Assembly: GCA_017163975.1 (NCBI GenBank)
Contig: JAFFSR010000280.1
Coordinates: 1,736,001-1,800,000 of the forward strand
DNA: 64,000 nt
Direction: 5' to 3'
From: Anastatus disparis
Taxonomy: Eukaryota > Arthropoda > Insecta > Hymenoptera > Eupelmidae
In this document: positions 23,331 to 33,419 of the stretch, piece after piece
Layout of the letters: the number at the start of each line of letters is the position of its first letter
How positions within the stretch are numbered: the stretch's first letter is position 1
Program-made: the position numbers and the translations under genes
Notes under the pieces: generated by a model
Databases searched by the model: none
Told to the model about the DNA's origin: nothing
The model's input: only the letters and a program-made list of their open reading frames with translations

Positions 23331-26300
23331 ACACACTATACATTGCTTTTTTCCTAACCAAAATTTAATTATCTATAGTTTATGTTATATATAGATATAG
23401 ATTTACTGCAGAGAAGACGTTGCCTAGCAAGGGCCTCGCTATCACTCCGTTACACAGCGTCATTGGTTTGTCATGAACGGGTCTAGAAAGGCTTTCTCGG
23501 CAATTAGTTGGGGCCACGCTTACGCCTTGTTTTCTTTTCCGATCGGGAAGTTGAGTCTGACCACCCTGACGGGAGGGTATGAGCTTTCGATACGCCGAAA
23601 AAGTGGGTTTGAGCGAGTCTCCGCGCTTGAAAGTATGGTCAATGTCCCAACTACTACTAATTTAAGGTTATGCGTGTTGTAAAGTGATAAAAATATATAT
23701 TTTAATATACGCAAATTCGATGAAAATAGATTTATATGATAAAACAACATATAAACTATCAAATATTTACGTTATTAAAACGTTTTGAAACAATGAATAA
23801 TTATTTATAACTCATTTGTCGCAACATAAAACCCTTAAATACTACTCACGTGATTAGCATACGCGATTAGTTGAGGCTACGCCATTGCGAGTAAAACCAA
23901 CGTTTCAGCTTTAATATATTTTTTTTAATTTCAACTATCTTCTGCTGCCTAGCAATGTAGCGCAGTCTACGCGGGGATATTTAAATAAATTGAAGTAATT
24001 TTTTTTTTCACTTTATAATATATTATTTTTCGTAATGTAAATAATAAAAAACGGTTAGTAGTTGGGCCATGAGTAGCAATTGGGACATTGATCATAGGTC
24101 TACACGATGAGCATACAAATCTTCTGGGGTAAAAAGTAGAGGTTTTCGAACACAAAACACCGGAACACATAGGTGGTCAAGGTGTCCCGTAAAAAAGTTG
24201 TAGAACCTGTACGGGGTAATGGTAATTGAAAGATAGAATATAATAAAATAAGTTTTAACATGTTAATGTGGGAAGTTAATTTGTAACATAACTTTAATAT
24301 TTTTAAAAGAAGAGAAGAGATACATATAATAGAATTTTTAAAATAGAAAACAAGACGATAATACTGGACATGTATTCCTTTTTTTTAACTTATGCAACTT
24401 AAGCTACTGTTTTAAATTTTAAATTGGAAAAACACTGAGGAAAATATAAAAATGAAATAATAACAAAGGTAATAGGCTTTATGCGTGTCAATTTGAATGA
24501 AACTGTTACAATGAACCAAATACCTTTATGTAAATAATATATACGAACATGTTGACCTTCGGCAATAATTAAAATTAATGTGTCCCATGCATAAAAGCAA
24601 GTTACTAAAAAAATATTAGTTCGTTAGATTTGCACACTTGATCTTCATCGTAAATTTATGCCAAAGAAACAGCGGCTAAACTTGAAAAAAGTATACATTC
24701 TGTCGATAAAAAAAAGTTATAAAAACTTTTAAAGGACCAGTAGACGATAAAGTTTAGTTGTACCACAAAAAGTTGTAAAAATTAAAATGAGCGGATGTCA
24801 TGAATTTTCTTTAGACACGGCTTATGTATACTTGTGGTCTTAATTAATTTTTTAATTTTAATAGCTTATTTTGTATTCTTATTAAATAAAAATCTTAAAT
24901 TTATAAAAGAAAATTACATACTTTTCAATATTCTACCATTATAATTTACAATTGAATTAAAAATTATGATAAAATATTAACAAAACGATTAGGTCAAAAT
25001 TATGTTAGTTAAAAAACATTAAATGAAAATTTTTTCAGGATAAACATTTTATATTTATATTTAAAAAATGTCAGCAACTTTATAGATCAAAGTTCATAAA
25101 TTTGTGTATATTTACATATAATATTATACAAAAAAAAAATGAAATTAAAATTCGTTATATAAAATCTATATCATGGAAGACTAGTAACAATTCAATTCTC
25201 AGCCACGAAATAAAAATCAAAACAAAAATGTTTACCACAACACAGTATACAAGCAATTTTTTTCTTCCAACAATAATTATCGTAATCCCATATTCCAACC
25301 TACATTCTCGTGGCTTAAAAAAATAAACAATATTCAAACGCTGCTTTTCTTATATATTCTCTTTATTTGACCACTGTATCGTAATTTGTTTTCCGATAAT
25401 CCAATATTTATGAAATTCCTTCCTATGCCTGCTTTAATTCTTTTATAAAATACCGTTGTCACGGTCGCCAAAGTAGTCTTTTAATATTCATCGAATCGCC
25501 CAAAGTAAACGAAACTTTCGCTCACGCGACACCTTTTTTTTCTTTTTCTCTTTACTTTGCAGGATAATTTTTTTTCTTCTTTTTTATACGTTGTTGAAAA
25601 ATACCTGCCAATCAACGTTTACAATGTATATACCCAATACAAATCCACAACATGTTGGGGTATGGATCGATTTTCAGTGAATGGCTTATCATATGGTCAC
25701 GCGACTTGTATGTCTTAAGCGATGAATCGTCTATCTAACTTCAGTTCATTATTCACTAAAGTACAGTATATACATATATATTAATCAGTGAGAAATACAC
25801 ATATTGATGATAAGATCGGTCGGATTGATCAATACTGGATTTAGATTTTTGGCACGCGCATCACAGTGGACATAGGATACAGATGCAAATTGCAAATATG
25901 AAGGAATAATAAATGAAGGACTCCTGGTTTTTAAAGTAATGATATTTTTAGCTACATTTATGTGATTATAGTATAGTATAATATAGTAACAATGTTTTAA
26001 AATAAGTTAAATTGATTCCCTTAAGTTCGTACATAGTTCTAGATTTGTCATTTTCGTGTTCATTATCAGAATATATAAATACAAAATTCTTTTATGTATT
26101 ATACTTTGTAACTTAAAAACAAAAAGCTGTACCATACTTATATATTGTTTTAACTGTCTACATATTATAAAAAACTTTTTGATTTAAAAAAAAAACTATA
26201 CAAATGTTCAAAATAAGTTGCTAATTTATTTTATGAATATAAAATTCACAAATAATCTCACGATCTTGGAATAATATTTAAAAATTTGAATAAACTTATT

Positions 26301-27551
26301 TAATTTACTCATTTGGTCATGCAATGGATCATTACGCGCAAACAAATGAGTAAAAATATGAAAGAACCAAGAGGGGAAGGGATTAAATAGGGAACAAAAG
26401 AGAAAAAAATAGCAATAACGGAGTGGATAATTCATCATCTCATATTAGCGGACAGATGATTATGAAAGCAAAACAGGAGAAAAGGAGCTTGCACGAGAGG
26501 CAAAACAAAAATAGTTCAAAACACTTCATTTGCAGACCTATAGTATTTCATAAATATAAACAAATATTCTTAGAAAGCAAAATAAAAAAAAATAGAATAA
26601 CAGATTTAAAAATGATAAACAAATTTTTATAATTTTTACAATTATATTATGCAATATGTAATTAGAAATGAAGCGATATATATTTATAAACCAATGAATA
26701 TCAAGGGACGCAATACCGCTTTGAACGACAAGTTTGCGCAACTGCGCCAAGAGCAATGAGTCTACTTAGCTTTATAATATTAAAACTAAAACCTTTAATA
26801 TATTTATAATATATATTGAAAAATATATACAGTGAAGAATTTTAAATGACGCTGTTATTTTAGTTATCCGAGAGTGGTAGCCATCCATTTTATATCTTGC
26901 TTGCACGTTACTCTTAGTTTCAACTGTATGCATTTAGTTATATCAGAGACGCTCATTAGGATACTTGGATTAAATTTTTTGTTCTAAACCTGGGTAACGC
27001 TTTAACATTGTTTTTATACCTATACATATGAAAAGTATGCTAGGTATAATATATATAAATACATGGAATTTGTTGGCGCCGCCAAGTACCTGGGTAAGGG
27101 GAACTAACCCATTTTCGGCAAAAATTTTCCATTTAAAAGTACGCTTCTGTAAGCATCTATATTTGTTGGTTGTATCTCCGAAAATAATAGCGCCATCTAG
27201 ACAATATATTTTCTCAATGTATATATATTTAGTATTCACATGTGTGTTTAATTTTTTTTAAGATAAATTAATTTTTAACTATTTTTGAAACTCATAGAAT
27301 GATAGGAAACTAAATCCAAAAACGCTGCCAAGTGCTTTGGCACAATGCTTTCTCATAGAGCGCATTGAGTTAGAGTAATTTGATTTTATTTTTTTAAATA
27401 CGATTTTAATATAAATGTCCCTATCCTCTGTATTGAAGGCTGTCTTAATACCTACAAAAACTATAAGAATTTTACTCTTTCTTAATTTTGCCATTTGCAT
27501 AATGTGATTTTATGATGCTCTAAAATTAAAAATGCGTTTATAATAGTATTT
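23331..27551. other. G+C-rich stretch then A/T-rich non-coding DNA
   Basis: 23410-23680 has unusually high G+C, and a 70-codon ATG frame (23473-23682) crosses it; no domain is recognised. Motif pairs recur at low identity: AATTAGTTGGGGCCACGC (23503) versus GATTAGTTGAGGCTACGC (23865), and TTGCCTAGCAAG (23420) versus CTGCCTAGCAAT (23944). GTCAATGTCCCAACTAC (23639) is roughly inverted at 24058-24094. These suggest a decayed mobile element covering 22.96-24.2 kb. The rest, to 27551, is A/T-rich with no recognised feature. Confidence 0.35.
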
Positions 27552-27669
27552 TGTGTAACAAGTGCGCGAAATAAGGGATTCTGGCACGAGTGAGAGTTTG
27601 TCGCCCGAGCGAAGCGAGGGCGCCAAATTCACACGAGTGACAAATCCCGTTGAGCGCACGTGTTACACA
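27552..27669. repeat. G+C-rich inverted island with CCCGAGCGAAGCGAGGG core
   Basis: TGTGTAACAAGTGCGCG (27552 on) is inverted at the other end as GCGCACGTGTTACACA (27654-27669), and AAGGGATT pairs with AATCCCGT further in. The core CCCGAGCGAAGCGAGGG (27604-27620) lies inside CGCCC..GGGCG, and CACGAGTGA occurs on both sides (27584 and 27632). The 118 bases are sharply more G+C-rich than the surroundings. The structure is that of a small hairpin repeat; its origin is not identified. Confidence 0.7.
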
Positions 27670-27761
27670 TACTATTTTTTGACTCAAGTTGCGCGAAATT
27701 CGATGCGTACATCGATTATTTTGAACATAAGAATTTACATTAGTATTGTATATAATGCTTT

Positions 27762-28221
27762 GATATCGAGAGAGTCAATTATTTATAATATTAATTTACA
27801 GGGATTCGGTGTGAGACGGAAGAGGGGGGGGGACTCGAGATTCGGGGGGCGAAGCCCCCGCCTCCGAAATATAAATAATAATTCATAAAATAAAAAAACA
27901 CAATTTATAAAACAACTAAATTTATATTCTGTGAAAATATATTTGATCTGATTAAATTTTGAAAGATTATTGTCAAAACTATAAAATAAAGGTTGATATC
28001 GAGAGAGTCAATTATTTATAAAATTAATTTACAAGGATTCGGTGTGAGACGGAAGAGGGGGGTCTTGAGATTCAGGGGCAGAGCCCCTGACTCCGAAATA
28101 TAAATAATAATTCATAAAATAAAAAAACACAATTTATAAAACAACTAAATTTATATTCTGTGAAAATATATTTGATCTCATTAAATTTTGGAAGATTATT
28201 TTCAAAACTATAAAATAAAGG
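27762..28221 (+). repeat. 233-bp direct duplication
   Basis: Two adjacent copies begin GATATCGAGAGAGTCAATTA at 27762 and 27995, a period of 233 bases, and stay closely matched through to AAAATAAAGGT. Each copy has a short hairpin at the same place, and the stem differs by apparent compensation: GGGGGGCGAAGCCCCC in copy 1 and AGGGGCAGAGCCCCT in copy 2. The unit begins and ends in A/T-rich DNA and encodes nothing convincing; the 108-codon frame over copy 1 shows no domain. Confidence 0.92.
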
Positions 28222-28330
28222 TGACAATTATTTTCAACTTCGCCTATCAATCCATTGACCTATAGAAAAAAAATTATGTTATTTTAATTTTACCCCATAT
28301 CAGTTCACATACTGTTTATGTTACGCCCGT

Positions 28331-28430
28331 TGAATTCATTTTGCGCACGCCGAATCTATTTTGCGCACGCTGAATCTATTTTGCGCACGCTCAACTTACA
28401 GTGTGTCCGAATACAGTATTTTGCGTACGC
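28331..28430 (+). repeat. 20-bp tandem repeat of TGAATCTATTTTGCGCACGC
   Basis: Three contiguous 20-base units at 28331, 28351 and 28371 differ at one to three positions. A degenerate fourth unit, CGAATACAGTATTTTGCGTA, lies at about 28409. The palindromic CGCGAAATTGAATTTCGCG follows at 28441-28459. TTGCGCACGC resembles the GTGCGCGAA motif of the island at 27552, so the whole 27.55-28.46 kb block may be one compound element. Confidence 0.85.
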
Positions 28431-28468
28431 TACAAAGGCACGCGAAATTGAATTTCGCGCACAGAGTG

Positions 28469-29400
28469 TCAAAAAATTAATTTTCCTAAGCTTGTCTTCT
28501 TAACACTATAACCAATAACTTGCATACAAATTTTGGAACATTTTCATCGAATAGTTTACAAAAAATACCAAATAATTGAAAAATAAACATTGTTTTAAAA
28601 TTTTCAAAACGCTCTAACGTTACAACTACGCTAAGAAAATCAGTTTTCAAAAGTTCATTTTATTTAGGCAATCGTAAATAATTTCTATACATAATTTTAA
28701 GCTACTTCATCGAATAGTTTACGTAAAATACCAAAAAATAAGTGAAATTCTATTCAAAATTTACAAAATGCTCTAAAATTAAAACTGCGCTAAGAAAATA
28801 AGTTTTTCCAAGCTTGTTTTATTTAGGCCATTGCAAATGATTTCCATAAAAATTTTCGAGCAAATCTATCGAATGGTTTTTGTGTAATAGAAAAAAAATG
28901 AAAAATAGAGATTTTTTCCAAAATTTTCAAAATGCTCTAAAATTAAAACTACGTTAAGAAAATAAGTGTTCCAAATTAAAACTACGTTAAGAAAATAAGC
29001 TTGTTTTCTTTAGACAATAGCGAATAACTTGCATACAAATTTAGAAGCAAATCTATCGAATGGTTGTCGTAAAATAAAAAATAAATGAAAAAAAAAATTT
29101 TTTTTCAAAATTTTCAAAATGCTCCAAAATTAAAAGTGCGCTAAGAAAATCAGTTGGTAAAAGTTTTTCTTCTTTTGGCAGTCGCAAATAATGTTCATAC
29201 AAATTTTCAAGAAAATTGTTCGAGTAGTTTACGTAAAATATCAAAAAAATGAAAAATCAAAATTTTTTTTAAATTCTTAAAATGGCTCTAAAAAAAACTG
29301 AGCTAAGAAGATCAATTTTCAATAGCTTCCCCCCAGTTAGACAAAAAAATAAATTGCATGCAAAATTTGAAGCTAATCCATCGAGTAGTTCTCGAGATCT
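28469..29400 (+). repeat. Degenerate ~160-bp tandem array
   Basis: About six diverged units follow one pattern: a AATAACTTGCATACAAATTT-like block, CATCGAATAGTTTACGTAAA, then AAAATGCTCTAAAATTAAAA, then CGCTAAGAAAATAAG. The first block recurs at about 28514, 28677, 28835, 29033, 29187 and 29349, i.e. spacings of ~163, 158, 198, 154 and 162. The 198 spacing comes from an internal duplication of AAATTAAAACTACGTTAAG (28945-29000). Units are clearly diverged, so the array is old. Confidence 0.8.
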
Positions 29401-29415
29401 TATTGGCTACTGAAT

Positions 29416-29475
29416 ACATACACACACACATACACACACACGCGCGCGCGCGCGCGCGCACACACACACACATAC
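29416..29475. repeat. Alternating purine-pyrimidine tract (CA)n(CG)n(CA)n
   Basis: CA dinucleotides with occasional TA flank an uninterrupted run of about nine CG dinucleotides (29440-29459). The whole ~60-base tract alternates purine and pyrimidine, the composition that most readily adopts Z-DNA. A CG run of this length is rare in such an A/T-rich window. Confidence 0.95.
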
Positions 29476-29604
29476 ATTTTCTGGAAACCACTTTTTTCGA
29501 CTCCCTGAGTCTAAATATGTACAAATTAATGAAAAAATAGAAAAAAAATTTTTTTACCGATACAATGCTTTCTCTATGAGAAAGCAAAAGTTTTATAAAC
29601 TAAA

Positions 29605-29656
29605 AAAGCAATTTGTAAACTACGAAATAAAATTTAAACTGACCCCTGTAGTCGCC
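29605..29656. mobile_element. Solo end of MITE family 1
   Basis: AGCAATTTGTAAACTACGAA and, further on, CTGTAGTCGCCT match one arm of the family 1 MITE (compare AATTTGTAAACTACAAAA ... CCGTAGTCGCC). The other arm and the central hairpin are absent and TTAA is not preserved. It is a truncated relic about 150 bases from the intact copy at 29798. Confidence 0.65.
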
Positions 29657-29797
29657 TCTAATATAAGAAACTCAATGTCCAGAGGTTTGCATTGGGTGCA
29701 ATGCCCTTTATCTTAGATGTATACATCACACAAACTCTTTTTTTTATTTATTATCGACTCAAAATTACTACAATTTGTAATTTTTTATTAATAATAC

Positions 29798-30009
29798 TTA
29801 AGGCGACTACGGAAGTTCGGTTCGATTTCATTTTGTAGTTTACAAATTACTCTTTCAATTTCTAGAATTTTTTTAATTTTGTAATTTTCCACCATTTATT
29901 ATAATCCGCAGAATGGTGGAAATTAAAAAATCTGAAAAATTTTACATATTGAAAGAGTAATTTGTAAACTCAAAAATAAAACCTAACCTAAAATCCGAAG
30001 TCGCCTTAA
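29798..30009 (+). mobile_element. TTAA-flanked hairpin MITE, family 1, copy 3
   Basis: A 212 base copy with TTAA at 29798-29801 and 30006-30009, ends AGGCGACTACGGAAGTTCGG and CCGAAGTCGCCTTAA, and hairpin core TTTTCCACCATT ... AATGGTGGAAA. It has the same orientation as the 18069 copy and is very similar to it. Confidence 0.9.
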
Positions 30010-30064
30010 TCATGCAAAGTTTACATAAATAAGTGAATAAATTTCACATAAATCTGTATGCAAT

Positions 30065-30501
30065 TTAAGAGGCGGTCGGAACCAAATCGGTGACTTAGTT
30101 CGGTGCTTGTAATAAATGCTTATAATAATTTATTCATTTATTAATATGGTAAAAATATAGTCATTTCCTCTAGTCATGTATATAAAGAATAATTTAAAAT
30201 AGTTGAAGCCCCAAAAATATACAAAATATTGTTATAAAGCGAAAAATGCCACCTAACAATCGACACGACAGTTTTTTGCATGCGATATATGTCAAGTCAG
30301 TTTGATATTTGTAATAAATGCTTATAATAATTAATTTACTTATTCATATGGTAAAAATATAGTCATTTCCTCTAGTCATGTATATAAAGAATAATTTGAA
30401 ATAGTTTAAGCCATAAAAATATACAAAATATTATCGTAAAGCGAAAAATGCTGACTTGAGATATACTGCAAGTCACCGATTTGGTTCCGACCGCCTCTTA
30501 A
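30065..30501. mobile_element. TTAA-flanked element with ~30-bp inverted ends and internal duplication
   Basis: Between TTAA at 30065-30068 and TTAA at 30498-30501 the termini are GAGGCGGTCGGAACCAAATC (30069 on) and its inverse ending CGACCGCCTC, and the match continues through CGGTGACTT. Inside are two direct copies of a ~140 base module (30107-30250 and 30309-30452), both containing TAGTCATTTCCTCTAGTCAT. An inverted pair CTGACTTGA/TCAAGTCAG lies between and after them. It is distinct from family 1 but uses the same target tetranucleotide. No coding capacity. Confidence 0.85.
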
Positions 30502-31300
30502 TGAATTATACAGACCATTTTTTTTACGGTTCATGAAATTTTTCATCGACAATTTTTTTAATTGTGCCAATTGAAAAAAATAATTTATATTCCCGTAATT
30601 TTTCATACTCGAGACATTTAAGAAACGGAACTAAAAGAAAATTTAAAATAGAGAGAATGAGAACAATAAATGCATTAACACAAATGATACTAATTGCTCT
30701 TCTACATTCATTCAAACATTCATACTCTCCTCTACAATTCGCTATATTTCATATTCAAAACTCTGTACACCATTCCATACAAAAGTTACCTATATATTTC
30801 ATGTAACAGTTGAAACCCTTCCACATCTTAGCTTTATTCGTATATGGTGTATATAGGTATATATTATTCATTTCATCTCGAAAAGACGGAAAAACGGAAA
30901 GAAGTCGGTAAGAGAGAGATAGTCGCCTTGGATAGTTCCGGCCAACAATGGTCGAGACGCGGAACAATGGTACATAACGAGAGGCGCATTCGTTGCTTGA
31001 CGAGAACAAGAGAGCAAGAGAGCAAGAGAGAAAGTAAATGAAGGAGGGAATTTCAAAATATTTTTTAAAAGACTTTTTTTTTAAAAACTGGATAAGTGAA
31101 AAATGTGAAAATTTAAAATTTTTCTATCTTACATTTAATATTAAGATTCAAAAATATAATATATTTTAAAATAAAAATTTAAATAATCTTTTTTTTATAA
31201 ATATATTGCTATATTTACAAAAAATTTGATAAATTTAATTATAACAAATGATTTCGATATTTTTTTAATTATTAATAAAAAAGCTTTGAGTAACTAAAAA
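30502..31300. other. Non-coding DNA with a possible regulatory patch
   Basis: The higher-G+C patch at 30890-31045 contains two SOX-type AACAATGG sites 20 bases apart (30944-30951 and 30963-30970) and a CAAGAGAG x3 tandem (31008-31031). No gene is visible. The rest is A/T-rich. Confidence 0.4.
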
Positions 31301-33078
31301 TTCAAACTATTAAATAAATATACAATTTTGGCTGAAGAAAGTTTAGAAATCAATCAAGTAATCGTCGAGTATTACTTTATTCAATTCATTCTTTTTAATA
31401 AAAAGGAATGAAATTGACATTGATTAATAAGCTCTTTTGTTTCAACTTTTTTAAATAATATAAAATTCGTAAAAATACCATTAAACTATTTTTTTATTTT
31501 ATAATTTTATCAAATTTCTTGAAATTTTTTGAATATTATAACTGTTAATTTTGTTTTTAATCATTGTTCAAATTGATAAATACTATTTAATCTTTATTAT
31601 TACTTTTAAAAAAGTATATTTTAGGCGAGTTCAGGTATTGAATAGTATAGTATTCTTTAGAACATTTTTTCTAAATATTTTATTTTACCCAATACATAAT
31701 ATTTTTTTTATTTTAGCTTTCGAAAGTACTGAAATATCATCATCAAGTTTATACTTTTTATTTGATTTATCTTTAGTTTTTGCTTAAGAAAGTTTTGAAA
31801 TCAATCAAGCAATCGTCGAGTACTTCCGTATTAATTCATTCTTTTTAATATGAAGTTCATAATATGAATAATATGAAATTCATAAAATATTTACAGTTTT
31901 GGCTAAAGAAAGTTTCGAAATCAATCAAGCAATCGTCGAGTACTTCTGTATTCAATTCATTTTTTTAAAGCTTTTTTAGAGCTTTAAAACATATTAAATT
32001 TTACTAAATATCTACAAAATAACTTGCCAGGCCCGTAGATTAATATTTTGTTGGTGAAATGCTCAATGTTAATGTGTACTGGTTTATAATTTAATTGTTA
32101 GCTAATTCACGTGTGTTAAATAACAGTTTAAAATATGAATTTAATAAATACATATACATTCAAAGATAAAGAACAAAAATACATCCTATTACAATAAATA
32201 AAAATCTATTTTGTGCTCAAAAATTATTTTCTTTATATGTGATGTTATGTAACGCAGAGAATTCAATATTCTTAGTTTTCTTTCGCTTTTTTTTTACTAT
32301 AAAAACTTTAAAATTATCAATTACACCATGAACTATTAATCTACGGGCCTGGCAAGTTATTTTGTAGATATTTAGTAAAATTTAATATGTTTTAAAGCTC
32401 TAAAAAAAGCTTTAAAAAAATGAATTGAATACAGAAGTACTCGACGATTGCTTGATTGATTTCGAAACTTTCTTTAGCCAAAACTGTAAATATTTTATGA
32501 ATTTCATATTATTCATATTATGAACTTCATATTAAAAAGAATGAATTAATACGGAAGTACTCGACGATTGCTTGATTGATTTCAAAACTTTCTTAAGCAA
32601 AAACTAAAGATAAATCAAATAAAAAGTATAAACTTGATGATGATATTTCAGTACTTTCGAAAGCTAAAATAAAAAAATATTATGTATTGGGTAAAATAAA
32701 ATATTTAGAAAAAATGTTCTAAAGAATACTATACTATTCAATACCTGAACTCGCCTAAAATATACTTTTTTAAAAGTAATAATAAAGATTAAATAGTATT
32801 TATCAATTTGAACAATGATTAAAAACAAAATTAACAGTTATAATATTCAAAAAATTTCAAGAAATTTGATAAAATTATAAAATAAAAAAATAGTTTAATG
32901 GTATTTTTACGAATTTTATATTATTTAAAAAAGTTGAAACAAAAGAGCTTATTAATCAATGTCAATTTCATTCCTTTTTATTAAAAAGAATGAATTGAAT
33001 AAAGTAATACTCGACGATTACTTGATTGATTTCTAAACTTTCTTCAGCCAAAATTGTATATTTATTTAATAGTTTGAA
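31301..33078. repeat. Giant near-identical palindrome (744-bp arms, 290-bp spacer)
   Basis: 31301-32044 is the reverse complement of 32335-33078. The mirror sum is 64379 at the outer end (TTCAAACTATTAAATAAATA / TATTTATTTAATAGTTTGAA) and at the inner end (GGCCCGTAGATTAAT / ATTAATCTACGGGCC). By eye the arms differ only by rare single bases, for example an 8-T versus 7-A run near 31710/32675. The spacer (32045-32334) is unrelated A/T-rich sequence. Each arm carries three dispersed copies of a ~70-base module containing AATCAATCAAG.AATCGTCGAG (left arm near 31347, 31799, 31919). No protein is encoded. Transcription through it would give a very long RNA hairpin. An assembly artefact cannot be excluded from sequence alone. 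Confidence 0.93.
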
Positions 33079-33089
33079 AGATTACGAAC

Positions 33090-33130
33090 TTCATATCAAA
33101 AAGAATGAATTAAATACGGAAGTACTCGAT
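33090..33130. repeat. Extra truncated copy of the palindrome module
   Basis: ACTTCATATCAAAAAGAATG ... GGAAGTACTCGA repeats the module found three times in each arm of the adjacent palindrome, in right-arm orientation. It ends abruptly at TACTCGA. No counterpart lies outside the left arm, so the modules probably formed an array before the inversion. Confidence 0.75.
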
Positions 33131-33419
33131 ATAGTTTACTGGATATAGTTTGTATCTGAAAATGATTATATATAACTTTTGTATAACTCTATAAAACTAG
33201 ATACGAAATATAACAAAAAATCTTTTTTAAAATTTATAAAGAAATTGTAGACAATTAAATATTCAAAACAAAAAAAATTAGAAAGTGAACAAAATTTGAT
33301 AAAATGTTTAATTAAATTAAACATTTATGTTCAATTAATTTTTTTATGTTTAATTAATCGTAACACGATTTTTCAGTAGACGCTTGAATACATTAATTAC
33401 AAATTAACGTACATTTTTA

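Noticed and set aside
25174..25195. TGGAAGACTAGT, the first 12 bases of insect miR-7
   Set aside because: The match stops after 12 bases and no complementary arm lies nearby to form a precursor hairpin.
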